Assembly: GCF_042680725.1 (NCBI RefSeq)
Contig: NZ_JBHUEK010000007.1
Location: forward strand, 496,001-560,000
DNA from: Ferdinandcohnia salidurans
GTDB lineage: Bacteria; Bacillota; Bacilli; Bacillales; Bacillaceae_L
Direction: 5' to 3'
Length of the DNA stretch: 64,000 nucleotides
The notes beneath the pieces were generated by a model. That model had not been told where the DNA came from. It ran no database searches and worked only from the letters and a program-made list of their open reading frames with translations. This document shows, piece after piece, positions 42,201 through 49,893 of the stretch. The position numbers and the translations under genes were made by a program. Position 1 is the stretch's first letter, and every line of letters starts with the position of its first letter.

Positions 42201-43777
42201 GGAGGGTTTGTTACTTGTGCAAATAACTGTCTAAAATAGTTGTATAAGAGCTGTGATTGATTTGAAAGAACGGCTAATGGCATATCATTCCCCATTGAAT
42301 TGATAGGATCCTTTGATTCGACTGCCATTGCACCAACTACTTGCTTAATTTCCTCTAAGGTAAATCCGAATACTTGCTGGTACTTTGAGATAGGAAACTC
42401 TTTTTGTTTATAAGATAAGGATTTTAATTGATTGATATGAATACGATTAGTCTCTAGCCATTCTTGGTAGGGATACTCATTAGCAATCTCGCTTTTGACT
42501 ACTTCGTCTTGAATTATTTTTTGTTTCTTTAAATCAACTAGAAGCATTTTCCCTGGACTTAATCTTCCCTTTTCAAGAATTTGGTCGGGTTCAATGTCGA
42601 TTACACCTGCTTCTGAAGCAAAAATGATGGTATTATCAACTGTTACATAATATCGCGCAGGACGTAGACCGTTTCTGTCTTGCATAGCACCAATTTGCAA
42701 TCCATCTGTGAATGCAAAGGCTGCTGGTCCATCCCATGGCTCCATTAAATGGCTATGAAACTCGTAAAAAGCTTTTAACGATTCATCCATAGAAGGATTA
42801 TTCTCCCAGGGTTCAGGGACCATCATCATAGCTGCATGTGGTAATGATCTTCCGGAACGTGTTAGAAATTCTAGACTGTTGTCAAAGGCAGCGGAGTCGC
42901 TTCCATTCTTATCAATGATTGGAACAAGTTCCGCTAATTTTTCTTTCCAAATAAGTGATTCCAGCTTTTTTTCTCTTGCCTTCATCCAATTTACATTGCC
43001 ATTAAGTGTGTTAATTTCACCATTATGGACTAACATTCGGTTTGGATGTGCTCTTTCCCAGCTAGGAAAAGTATTTGTGCTATAGCGAGAATGAACGAGT
43101 ACAAAGGATGATTGGAAGTCGTTGTCTTTTAGATCAAGATAATATTGATCAAGTTGCCCTGGAGTAAACATTCCTTTATAAACAATGGTTCTTGCTGAAA
43201 GACTGGCTACATAAAACGTTTCATTCTTAGATAGCTGTGCTTCTCGTATCTTTTTTTCCGTTCTTTTACGGATTACATAAAGGAGTCTTTCAAATTCCTC
43301 GACGTCTCCTACATTGTTACCTATAAATAGTTGACAAATAAAAGGTTGACTCTTTCTTGCGCTTTCACCGATGGTCTTATCATCTACAGGAACCGTCCGC
43401 CATCCTAGTAATTCCTGTCCTTCTTCCTCGACAATCGTTTCAAAAGCATCCTGACATTGCTTTCTTAAGACAGGATTTTGAGGTAAAAATACCATAGCTA
43501 CACCATAGCTACCTGGTTCCATCATGCTCAGTTTTGAACAAGACTTTTGGAAAAACAAATGTGGGATTTCAGTTAAGATACCTGCTCCATCTCCTGTATT
43601 TGAATCACCAGCTTGTGCGCCACGATGTTCCATACGACAAAGCATGGATATACCTTGTGTTACCGTTTGATGTGCGGCTTCTCCTTTCAAATCAGCAATA
43701 AAGCCAATCCCGCAAGCATCATGTTCAAATTGCGGATCGTATAATCCCTGTTTATTTGGTTGTCTAATTTGTTGCAT
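39290..43777 (-). CDS. gltB: Glutamate synthase large subunit (GOGAT)
   Basis: A 1495-residue glutamate synthase. Order of domains: class II amidotransferase with the catalytic cysteine in DACGIGFIADLKG (residue 22 after a short propeptide), central domain, FMN-binding synthase domain with SGEGGEHYDRF, GAKPGEGGQLPG and ISGSDGGTGAAP, the 3Fe-4S cysteines in RQCHLDTCPVGIAT, and the C-terminal GXGXG beta-helix (GGVVAVLGSIGKNFAAGMSGGMAYV). It converts 2-oxoglutarate plus glutamine to two glutamates. In B. subtilis this chain is called GltA and pairs with GltB; no small subunit gene is here, so it may use ferredoxin or a distant partner. Start ATG after AAGGGTGA. Confidence 0.95.
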   Translation of the reverse strand: MQQIRQPNKQGLYDPQFEHDACGIGFIADLKGEAAHQTVTQGISMLCRMEHRGAQAGDSNTGDGAGILTEIPHLFFQKSCSKLSMMEPGSYGVAMVFLPQNPVLRKQCQDAFETIVEEEGQELLGWRTVPVDDKTIGESARKSQPFICQLFIGNNVGDVEEFERLLYVIRKRTEKKIREAQLSKNETFYVASLSARTIVYKGMFTPGQLDQYYLDLKDNDFQSSFVLVHSRYSTNTFPSWERAHPNRMLVHNGEINTLNGNVNWMKAREKKLESLIWKEKLAELVPIIDKNGSDSAAFDNSLEFLTRSGRSLPHAAMMMVPEPWENNPSMDESLKAFYEFHSHLMEPWDGPAAFAFTDGLQIGAMQDRNGLRPARYYVTVDNTIIFASEAGVIDIEPDQILEKGRLSPGKMLLVDLKKQKIIQDEVVKSEIANEYPYQEWLETNRIHINQLKSLSYKQKEFPISKYQQVFGFTLEEIKQVVGAMAVESKDPINSMGNDMPLAVLSNQSQLLYNYFRQLFAQVTNPPIDAIREKFVTSASTLLGAEGNLLNPTESSCQRIRLETPILSDNELARLQEHYRLKEIPMLFRAEDVEGTLETALQDLFSQVDEAIQKGHTLIQLSDRHVTQEWAPIPALLAVSGLHHHLVRQGTRTNVSLIVETGEARDVHQLAMLIGFGADAINPYLAMASILKLVKNGDLQEEIIFDKAIHNYTNAITEGIVKIMSKMGISTIQSYRGAQIFEAVGIAESVIDQYFTGTPSSLGGITLDIMAKEVLMRHQLAFNEEEIQLKPGNEFKYRKDGELHAFNPATTHALKTACRKNDYELYKKYAEKANQEQLIFIRDLFKFNVTTPIPIDEVEPVESIVRRFKTGAMSYGSLSQEAHETLAIAMNRLGGKSNSGEGGEHYDRFTPDSNGDSRRSAIKQVASGRFGVSSHYLVNADEIQIKMAQGAKPGEGGQLPGNKVYPWIAEVRGSTPGVGLISPPPHHDIYSIEDLAQLIHDLKNANPSARISVKLVSKAGVGTIAAGVAKGLADVILISGSDGGTGAAPRSSIKHAGMPWEIGLAETHQTLVLNGLRDRVVLEADGKMMTGRDIVMATLLGAEEYGFATSALVVLGCVLVRQCHLDTCPVGIATQDPELRKKFLGKPEHVEAFMRFIAQDVREIMAQLGFRTINEMVGRTDLLVPSDHATSHWKAKYLDLSKIVFQPFSGKGPQYNKKKQDHGLEHSLDYKELLKVCKPALDMQQQVEAQFPIQNTDRAVGTIVGSEISKQYGREGLPEDTIRLTFKGSAGQSFGAFIPKGMTLALEGDANDYVGKGLSGGKIIVNPFENSIFVPEENTIIGNTAFYGATSGEAYIRGLAGERFAVRNSGMKAVVEGIGDHGLEYMTGGVVAVLGSIGKNFAAGMSGGMAYVFADDFDHFRKQCNVTLVDLESIGEEDEHKLRQLLENHYTFTGSTKASIILKHWDDHLENWVKIIPKEYKKALQQKELPNETLIK

Positions 43778-43855
43778 CCAATCACCCTTTCCATTTGTTT
43801 ATTCGTTGTGAATTTGAATTTCAGGTTCTGAAATCGTCTTTTTCTTGTTTTTTAT

Positions 43856-43883
43856 TTTATACCGTTTTTATCCATCTAATCAA
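43856..43883 (-). promoter_or_regulatory. Sigma-A-like promoter of gltB-glnA
   Basis: Minus strand TTGATT (43883-43878), 16-base spacer, TATAAA (43861-43856), about 70 bases before the gltB start codon. Confidence 0.6.
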
Positions 43884-43904
43884 TACTAATTTTTCATAAA
43901 ATTA

Positions 43905-43919
43905 ATCTAATTTTGATAT
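43905..43919 (-). promoter_or_regulatory. GltC-like LysR-type box near -63
   Basis: ATCTAATTTTGATAT matches 13 of 15 positions of the B. subtilis GltC box as I recall it (ATCTCATTTTGAGAT). Its centre is about 63 bases upstream of the predicted gltB start, the usual place for a LysR-type activator site. Confidence 0.6.
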
Positions 43920-44083
43920 TAATTAAAAGTAATCATAACAAAACCCTTAATCTTCCTACTTTGAATATGTATATATAAGTGGATTTTTAGTAGGGTTTTT
44001 CTATTTTAGGTTGTGCAAGCCAAGAGTGGAAAATGATAAATATAGAAGCTTTTTATTGTTTATATCAATTTTTGATAAGATTA

Positions 44084-44098
44084 ATCTAATTGTGAGAT
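44084..44098. promoter_or_regulatory. Second GltC-like box
   Basis: ATCTAATTGTGAGAT, 13 of 15 matches to the same recalled box, 179 bases from the first copy. The surrounding sequence (TTTTT.ATAA.ATTAATCTAATT.TGA) is also repeated between the two. Confidence 0.45.
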
Positions 44099-44130
44099 AG
44101 ATTAATTCATAATGAAGTGATTATTGGATT

Positions 44131-44163
44131 AAAAAAAGAACGCACAAAATGATTGTGCGTTCA
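44131..44163 (-). terminator. Orphan minus-strand terminator hairpin
   Basis: Ten-base-pair stem GAACGCACAA / TTGTGCGTTC with a five-base loop and TTTTTTT on the minus strand. No minus-strand gene lies directly upstream of it. Confidence 0.7.
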
Positions 44164-44362
44164 AATCGATTCATTAGTTAACATAATATTATTATGTTCT
44201 ACTACAATGTTTTTTCATAACAAATACATTCATATGCTTGAAAACTTCCCCCCCTCTCCCCCTAAAAATTCTTATATTTTATGGACCAAAAGAGTTTTCG
44301 CACATATATTATCAAGTGAATATTTGGGCTCTTATAAATCAATTTCTTATGAGGTGATATGT

Positions 44363-44578
44363 ATGTTTGTTGTTCATTACTTTGAAAATAAAAATCTCTT
44401 ATTAACACAACTTGTACAAAATGTTCCGGCTGTTGAAGATGCAATTAAAATAAAAGGTCGAAAAGGAAAAGTAATCAATGTAACAGACATTGATGGAAGA
44501 AATATTCATGTGCAGATTGAATTAGATCGTATTGTTAAAAAGAGTGCAGTTGTTGATCCAAAGAAGAAAAGAAGATAA
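44363..44578 (+). CDS. ykvS: DUF2187 protein (YkvS-like)
   Basis: A 71-residue soluble protein whose second half is a KOW-like DUF2187 domain: AIKIKGRKGKVINVTDIDGRNIHVQIELDRIVKKSAVVDPKKKRR-type text (split: IKIKGRKGKVINVTD, then NIHVQIELD). It is basic at the end and has no membrane segment; function unknown. GAGGTGAT before the ATG at 44363 sets the start; the open frame reaching 44153 crosses intergenic sequence and is not coding. Confidence 0.75.
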   Translation: MFVVHYFENKNLLLTQLVQNVPAVEDAIKIKGRKGKVINVTDIDGRNIHVQIELDRIVKKSAVVDPKKKRR

Positions 44579-44587
44579 ACTCTACTA

Positions 44588-44612
44588 GAGCGCACCCAAG
44601 TGCGTTCTTATC
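44588..44612. terminator. Terminator after ykvS
   Basis: Stem GAGCGCAC / GTGCGTTC with a four-base loop, followed by TTATCTTTTT on the plus strand, at the stop codon of the convergent gene. Confidence 0.65.
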
Positions 44613-45435
44613 TTTTTAATATCTGGATTTCATTATCCTCCATCGATGCCTGAAAAAGAGAGATTGTTCCAGCCACACCTATTCCAGAACTCGAATCTAT
44701 TTCAAAATCGTCATTTAATGCAATGGTCCATTTAGCTTCATAATCATCAACTAAAACAACAGCTAGTGTGCCAAATTGAACGATTTGGTCCCAGTTAAAG
44801 GTTTCCTTACTCCCGCCATGTTCAACTGTAATTCCTTCTGTGTGTGTAGATATCGAACTATCGTTCCCTCTCCAATCACCATGTAAGGCTGATCCTACAT
44901 AATAATAAGAAATTCCACTTCCTCGGTCGCCATAAGTTCCAATATATTGGTGGAGTGAATCATCCATAGCCTTATATGTCATCACAGCAACATCATTTGT
45001 TAACCAGTCAATTTTATATTCGCCCTTCAGTTGATATGGAAGCGCCTCCTTTTGACGTGCGAAAATGCCATAATAGCTCCGATAATACTTGGCTTCTCCA
45101 TTTATTTCTTTTACAACGAAGATATTCTTAAAATCTGGGGAAACACTTACAATTTGAAGGATTGGATGTTTAAAAAGCAATGTAGCATTAATCACAATAA
45201 ATAAAAGTAACATGGAAATGCTTATCATTTTACCCTTCCGTTTAATGTTAAATAGTACGATCATTGAAAGACCAAATAATATAGCTATTGCAATATTGAA
45301 CACATAAAATAGACGATTGTCACTATACTCCACAAAAAATTTAGCATGGAGGTAAAAATAGACCATTTGGAGACAAAATAAACCGATAGCCATTACAAAC
45401 GAGATCCAACCAACTAGTTTTTTACGGTTCTTCAT
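44608..45435 (-). CDS. Hypothetical membrane protein, partner of the Asp-box protein
   Basis: A 275-residue protein of unknown family. Three membrane helices lie at about residues 10-30, 42-62 and 70-90, followed by an extracytoplasmic domain of about 180 residues with beta-rich text (YKIDWLTNDVAVMTYKAMDD, YYYVGSALHGDWRGNDSSIS, VVLVDDYEAKWTIALN) that could be a propeller-like fold. Its start overlaps the end of the Asp-box gene by 14 bases, so the two are translationally coupled and may work together at the cell surface. Confidence 0.7.
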   Translation of the reverse strand: MKNRKKLVGWISFVMAIGLFCLQMVYFYLHAKFFVEYSDNRLFYVFNIAIAILFGLSMIVLFNIKRKGKMISISMLLLFIVINATLLFKHPILQIVSVSPDFKNIFVVKEINGEAKYYRSYYGIFARQKEALPYQLKGEYKIDWLTNDVAVMTYKAMDDSLHQYIGTYGDRGSGISYYYVGSALHGDWRGNDSSISTHTEGITVEHGGSKETFNWDQIVQFGTLAVVLVDDYEAKWTIALNDDFEIDSSSGIGVAGTISLFQASMEDNEIQILKR

Positions 45436-46327
45436 TTGGGGCTACCTCCGATTCAAACTCCCAGGATAAACCTTGGTCAAATGAAATGAATTTTCCTTTT
45501 ACTTTTCCACCCATATAATCTCCATTTGGCCCTTGATTAAGAAGCACGGAAAGATGTTCATCTTCTTTATAAGGTACCTCTGCCGTAACGAAGACCTTAT
45601 GATATTTTTCTGGAATAGTAAAGCTTGCTTGTTTCCATGAGTGTCCGGTATCCTTGGTTACATAAAAGTCAGGCTCTTCTGGATTAATGACTCCGTATGA
45701 TAAAAAGCCAATATTCTCATCGACAAAACCTCCATTATAAAGAAGTCTTGTTGTACCAGGATAAGCTGCTTCTCGGAAGGAGTTACCTCCATCATTTGTG
45801 ATGAAAATAGCCGACCATTCCTGAGACATTGTTCTGTCACCGGATAATATGACATAGCCAAATTGGTCATTAAGGAAATCCACCTTTCGAAAACGAATAC
45901 CCGGTGCATTTTCATATACAATTGATTCCTGCCAGGTAACACCATTATCCAGTGAGGTAATTAATTTTGTGGGACCTAGAGTAGTTAGAAATGCTGCTCT
46001 TTTATCGGAAAGAATATAACTGTCAAGAATGAGTTCTGTTTTATTTCCGTTATATTCACCACTAAAAAGGTGATCGAATTCAACTGGAACTGTAACCCAG
46101 TTCTTCCCATTGTCATATGTAATGTTTAATTCATTATTTTGCAATGAATATCCAATACTGTCAGTGACAAGTGTTGGCTGCAATGGGGCTGGTTTCTGTT
46201 CTGAAACTGGAGGATCCACAATGTTTTTTGATGGTGGAGAGTTCTTAAATGATTTTTCATAATTAAAAATTGAAATTACCAAGATTATGACTACTAAACT
46301 AGAGACAAAAAAGAACAGTTTTTTCAA
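45422..46327 (-). CDS. Membrane-anchored Asp-box (BNR) repeat protein
   Basis: A 301-residue protein with an N-terminal signal anchor (residues 2-22, KKLFFFVSSLVVIILVISIF) and an extracytoplasmic beta-propeller-like part. Five Asp-box motifs (S/T-x-D-x-G-x-x-W/F) are seen: TYDNGKNW, SLDNGVTW, TNDGGNSF, TKDTGHSW and SFDQGLSW. Such repeats occur in sialidases and photosystem-assembly-like propellers; catalytic sialidase residues are not evident. I chose the TTG at 46327 because AAAGGAG lies nine bases before it; the frame to 46429 would begin inside the nadE terminator. Coupled to the membrane protein after it. Confidence 0.75.
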   Translation of the reverse strand: MKKLFFFVSSLVVIILVISIFNYEKSFKNSPPSKNIVDPPVSEQKPAPLQPTLVTDSIGYSLQNNELNITYDNGKNWVTVPVEFDHLFSGEYNGNKTELILDSYILSDKRAAFLTTLGPTKLITSLDNGVTWQESIVYENAPGIRFRKVDFLNDQFGYVILSGDRTMSQEWSAIFITNDGGNSFREAAYPGTTRLLYNGGFVDENIGFLSYGVINPEEPDFYVTKDTGHSWKQASFTIPEKYHKVFVTAEVPYKEDEHLSVLLNQGPNGDYMGGKVKGKFISFDQGLSWEFESEVAPNEEP

Positions 46328-46400
46328 AAAGGTAGACTCCTTTGCTTGATTAGTCTGTTTAATTTTAACAAAAGTTCCCAAGATGCAATAGCAAATTATA

Positions 46401-46443
46401 GAAAAAAGCCTGTCCCAAATGTTTTTCACATTTTAGAACAGGC
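46401..46443 (-). terminator. Terminator of the pncA-pncB-nadE operon
   Basis: Minus-strand stem GCCTGTTCTAAAATGT / ACATTTGGGACAGGC (mismatches inside) followed by TTTTTTC, just after the nadE stop codon. Confidence 0.85.
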
Positions 46444-46449
46444 TCTATC

Positions 46450-47268
46450 CTATTTCCACCAATTATCGAACATGCTTGCTGGGACTTGTCGTTTATGCTG
46501 AGTAATGAGATAACGTTTCTCAATTTTATCTGCAGCTTCTTGCGAAATTTGTTTTCCTTCTAGATAATCATCAAGAAGATCATATGAGATTCCGAGCTCG
46601 GTTTCGTCTGCTTGCTGTGGTGTATTGTCTAATAAATCTGCAGTCGGGACTTTCAAATACAAACGTTCCTCTGCTCCTAATTCCATTAAAAGTGCACGTC
46701 CTTGTCGTTTGGTTAGCCCTGTTAATGGCAATACGTCAGCACCACCATCACCGTACTTCGTAAAGAATCCAGTAACGGCTTCAGCGGCATGGTCTGTTCC
46801 AACAACTAATAAATTGTGCATGCCTCCAACTGCATATTGGGCAATCATTCTTTCACGTGCTTTTACATTACCTTTGTTGAAGTCACTAATCTCTTCACCT
46901 GTTGCTTGCTTGTATTGTGAAACAAATGCGTCCACTGTTGTTGCTATATCAAAGGTTAATGCGCGGTCTGGTTTGATAAATGAGAGTGCAGCCTTGGCAT
47001 CATCTTCATCCTTTTGAATACCATAAGGCAAACGAACAGCTATAAAGGTCGCCTCTTGTCCTTCATTTCGTAATTCTTCTACAGCCATTTGACATAGCTT
47101 GCCCGCTAATGTAGAATCCTGACCACCGCTGATTCCTAATACAAATCCTTTTGTCTTACTTTTTAACAGATACGCTTTTAGAAAAGCTATTCTGTGTTTT
47201 ATTTCCTCTTTTGGATCAATACTAGGCTTTACATGTAAATCATTTATAATCTGTTGTTGAATACTCAT
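46450..47268 (-). CDS. nadE: Ammonia-dependent NAD+ synthetase
   Basis: A 272-residue NAD synthetase that amidates deamido-NAD with ammonia and ATP. The PP-loop SGGQDS is at residues 47-52. The length matches the ammonia-using single-domain enzyme of B. subtilis, without a nitrilase domain. Other family text includes RLPYGIQKDEDDAK and GNVKARERMIAQYA. It is the last gene of the nicotinamide salvage operon, 39 bases after pncB. Confidence 0.97.
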   Translation of the reverse strand: MSIQQQIINDLHVKPSIDPKEEIKHRIAFLKAYLLKSKTKGFVLGISGGQDSTLAGKLCQMAVEELRNEGQEATFIAVRLPYGIQKDEDDAKAALSFIKPDRALTFDIATTVDAFVSQYKQATGEEISDFNKGNVKARERMIAQYAVGGMHNLLVVGTDHAAEAVTGFFTKYGDGGADVLPLTGLTKRQGRALLMELGAEERLYLKVPTADLLDNTPQQADETELGISYDLLDDYLEGKQISQEAADKIEKRYLITQHKRQVPASMFDNWWK

Positions 47269-47307
47269 GAAAGTTCCCTCCTTTAATAGTTGTTTAGGAA
47301 CAAACTC

Positions 47308-48783
47308 TTATCCGTTTACCTTACCAATTTTTTCTTCAATATTTAATTTTACTTCTTCAATTCGGTTCATTTTATTATTCCAGCATTCTTGACTGAGGTC
47401 TACTGGATATTCTTCCGGCATCGTCGTACGCTTATACTCGTCCCAGAGTAATTCCAAACCTTCATTTAGATATTCACGAATTTGTTGTAGGGTTGGAACC
47501 TCATATACGAGTGTTCCATTTTCATAAATCGTGTGCTGTAATTCCCTTGCCTCAAAGTTCGTAACAAACTTGCTGATAAACGTATGAACAGGGTGGAACA
47601 TTTTAAGACGTTCTTCGTGTTGTGGATCTTCATGTTCAAGTGTAATATAGTCACCTTCAGACTTTTGACTGCTCTTATTAATTATTCTATACACGCGCTT
47701 TAAGCCTGGTGTTGAGACCTTTTCAGGATTTCCACTTATTTTGATAGTGTCTACCATATTTCCGTTTTTATCTTCAATGGAGACAAGTTTATAGACTGCA
47801 CCTAATGCTGGCTGGTCATAGGCCGTAATCAGCTTTGTTCCAATGCCCCACGAGTCGATCTTGGCGCCTTGAGATTTTAAGTTGATAATCGTATGTTCAT
47901 CAAGATCATTCGATGCTACAATTTTTGCATCTTTAAACCCGGCTTCATCCAGCATTTTGCGTGCTTCTTTTGATAAATATGACAAGTCTCCACTATCTAA
48001 ACGGATACCAATAAAATTAATATTGTCTCCTTCTTCCTTTGCAACCCTAATCGCATTTGGAACACCGGATTTCAATGTGTCATATGTATCAACGAGAAAC
48101 ACACAGTTTTTATGCGTTTTTGCATAATGTTTAAATGCTTTATATTCATCGCGATATGCTTGTATCATGGAGTGTGCATGTGTACCGGAAATAGGGATAT
48201 CAAATAATTTACCTGCTCGAACGTTAGAGGTTGAATCAAAGCCAGCAATATAGGCAGCTCTTGTACCCCAAATCGCTGCATCCAATTCATGTGCTCGTCT
48301 TGTACCAAATTCCATCGCAGTTTGATCGCCAACAACCTGTTTGATACGGGATGCTTTAGTCGCAATCAATGTTTGGTAATTAATAATATTTAAAATAGGC
48401 GTTTCTAATAAAACGACTTCACAAATCGGGCCCTCAATACGAAGAAGTGGTTCATTAGCAAAGACGATTTCTCCTTCCTTCATTGACCGAAGCGTACCTG
48501 TAAAACGTAAATCTTTGAGATAGTCCAGAAAATCCTCCTTATACCCCTCTTCTCTTAAATATGCAATATCGGTTTCACTGAACGAGAAATTTTCAAGAAA
48601 ATGAATGATTCTCTCAAGACCAGCAAAAACGGCATACCCATTCCCAAATGGAAGTTTCCTGAAGTTTACTTCAAAAACGGCTCTTCGGTTATTTAAGCCT
48701 TCCCTCCAATAAATCTCAGCCATATTAATTTGATATAGATCTGTATGTAATGCAAAGCTGTCATCTTTATAATATTTATTCAT
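47308..48783 (-). CDS. pncB: Nicotinate phosphoribosyltransferase
   Basis: A 491-residue enzyme turning nicotinate plus PRPP into nicotinate mononucleotide. It has the N-terminal TDLYQINMAEIYW, the substrate-region MEFGTRRAHELDAA and GTHAHSMIQAY, and the phosphate-binding IGIRLDSGDLSYLSKEARKML. Length fits the Gram-positive type (YueK in B. subtilis). It follows pncA by 28 bases and feeds the reaction finished by nadE. The intermediate adenylyltransferase NadD is not in the window. Confidence 0.95.
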   Translation of the reverse strand: MNKYYKDDSFALHTDLYQINMAEIYWREGLNNRRAVFEVNFRKLPFGNGYAVFAGLERIIHFLENFSFSETDIAYLREEGYKEDFLDYLKDLRFTGTLRSMKEGEIVFANEPLLRIEGPICEVVLLETPILNIINYQTLIATKASRIKQVVGDQTAMEFGTRRAHELDAAIWGTRAAYIAGFDSTSNVRAGKLFDIPISGTHAHSMIQAYRDEYKAFKHYAKTHKNCVFLVDTYDTLKSGVPNAIRVAKEEGDNINFIGIRLDSGDLSYLSKEARKMLDEAGFKDAKIVASNDLDEHTIINLKSQGAKIDSWGIGTKLITAYDQPALGAVYKLVSIEDKNGNMVDTIKISGNPEKVSTPGLKRVYRIINKSSQKSEGDYITLEHEDPQHEERLKMFHPVHTFISKFVTNFEARELQHTIYENGTLVYEVPTLQQIREYLNEGLELLWDEYKRTTMPEEYPVDLSQECWNNKMNRIEEVKLNIEEKIGKVNG

Positions 48784-48811
48784 CCAAAAATACCTCCAGT
48801 AATTGAACCGC

Positions 48812-49360
48812 TTAACGTACTTCTGCGCCTATGGAATCTTTAAAATGGCCTAATGCCCATTCATGACCAGCCTGGTTGAAGCTTGCAACTGCTGAGCTAT
48901 GAATGACAATTTTAAAACCACGATTATAGGCATCAACAGCCGTATGAAGTACACAAATATCTGTACAAACACCTACAATATGAACCTCAGTGATTCCACG
49001 CTCACGTAATTTAATTTCGAGATTCGTTCCTGCAAAAGCAGAATATCTCGTTTTATCCATCCAGTACACATTTGAATTGGTTTGTTGCTCATTAAACACA
49101 CGCTGTAAATCACCATACAGCAATCTTCCTGACGTATCCTCAATATTATGGGGTGGGAAAAGTTGCGTTTCAGGATGTAATTCATCGCCTTCTTTATGAA
49201 GATCAATTGCAAATACAACAAAGTCATCATTTTTGATAAACTCTTCGGTGATGCGAACAATTTCTTTTTCGATTTCTTGACCGGGTTCTCCACAAGTCAA
49301 TGCACCATCACGAGCCACAAAATCATTTGTATAATCTACATTTATTAATGCCTTTTTCAT
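48812..49360 (-). CDS. pncA: Nicotinamidase (isochorismatase-fold cysteine hydrolase)
   Basis: A 182-residue nicotinamidase that hydrolyses nicotinamide to nicotinate. The catalytic triad is visible as the aspartate in NVDYTNDFV (residue 9), a lysine in WMDKTRYSAF and the cysteine in VGVCTDICVLHTA near 128; metal-binding residues lie in FAIDLHKEGDELH. It corresponds to B. subtilis YueJ (PncA). It is the first gene of pncA-pncB-nadE, a complete short route from nicotinamide except for NadD. AAGGAGG precedes the ATG. Confidence 0.93.
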   Translation of the reverse strand: MKKALINVDYTNDFVARDGALTCGEPGQEIEKEIVRITEEFIKNDDFVVFAIDLHKEGDELHPETQLFPPHNIEDTSGRLLYGDLQRVFNEQQTNSNVYWMDKTRYSAFAGTNLEIKLRERGITEVHIVGVCTDICVLHTAVDAYNRGFKIVIHSSAVASFNQAGHEWALGHFKDSIGAEVR

Positions 49361-49557
49361 TTGATTTCCTCCTTAATATGAACATTCTCTTGATTTCATA
49401 TCATAACGATTCGATTCATCCAGGTTGATGTTACCTCTAGTGGAAAATTTTTATTAGGCTATAACGTCCATTTTATATGAACTTTGTTTATTTTTGAATA
49501 GAATTGCTCTTTTTTGTAGAATCTTAAGTAAGCAATTTGGTTAATGGAGTTGTGTAT

Positions 49558-49845
49558 ATGTTTAAAACAATCACTGAACAGGATTGGGTGTATGAGTACA
49601 TAAGCAATAGAAAAAAACCGCTTCCAGTTGTCCTAGGGACGAAAGGTACATGGACAGGAAACAGGAAGCCGATGATTATTTTAATAGGATTTACAATGAT
49701 GGATGTTTTAGTCCTTGGCGATTTGTACGGTGTATCACATCATCCCGTAAGAAAAATGAAAACGAAAGAAATTATCTACTATGCCATTAATATTATTGAA
49801 AAAAAGAAGGTAAAAGAAATTATCAAAGAATGGAATGAGGAATAG
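49558..49845 (+). CDS. Hypothetical protein, 95 residues
   Basis: A small soluble basic protein of unknown family beginning MFKTITEQDWVYEYISNRKK. The middle (TWTGNRKPMIILIGFTMMDVLVLGDLYGVSHHPVRKM) looks like alternating strands, and the C-terminus is helical and charged (INIIEKKKVKEIIKEW). GGAG precedes the ATG at 49558; the frame extends back to 49537 without a better site. Divergent from pncA, convergent with the DUF1292 gene. Confidence 0.65.
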   Translation: MFKTITEQDWVYEYISNRKKPLPVVLGTKGTWTGNRKPMIILIGFTMMDVLVLGDLYGVSHHPVRKMKTKEIIYYAINIIEKKKVKEIIKEWNEE

Positions 49846-49851
49846 AAAAAT

Positions 49852-49875
49852 AACTCCACGCTTTCACGTGGAGTT
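49852..49875 (-). terminator. Terminator between the 49558 gene and the DUF1292 gene
   Basis: Perfect nine-base-pair stem AACTCCACG / CGTGGAGTT; the T-rich tract (TTATTTTTC) lies on the minus strand. Confidence 0.7.
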
Positions 49876-49893
49876 AGTGGTTACCATTTAATT

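Larger units (their letters stand above)
43778..44362. other. 585-bp intergenic region upstream of gltB
   Basis: No gene is seen. It holds, from left to right, a sigma-A-like promoter for gltB, a GltC-like box, a long imperfect hairpin (AAAACCCT / AGGGTTTTT arms, about 43939-44004), a second GltC-like box, a minus-strand terminator-type hairpin and the ribosome binding site of the DUF2187 gene. Very AT-rich. Confidence 0.7.

Noticed and set aside
44153..44362. Long N-terminal extension of the ykvS frame
   Set aside because: Crosses intergenic DNA including a terminator hairpin; GAGGTGAT and family length support the ATG at 44363.
46328..46429. Upstream ATG for the Asp-box protein
   Set aside because: It falls inside the terminator of the nadE operon and lacks a ribosome binding site.
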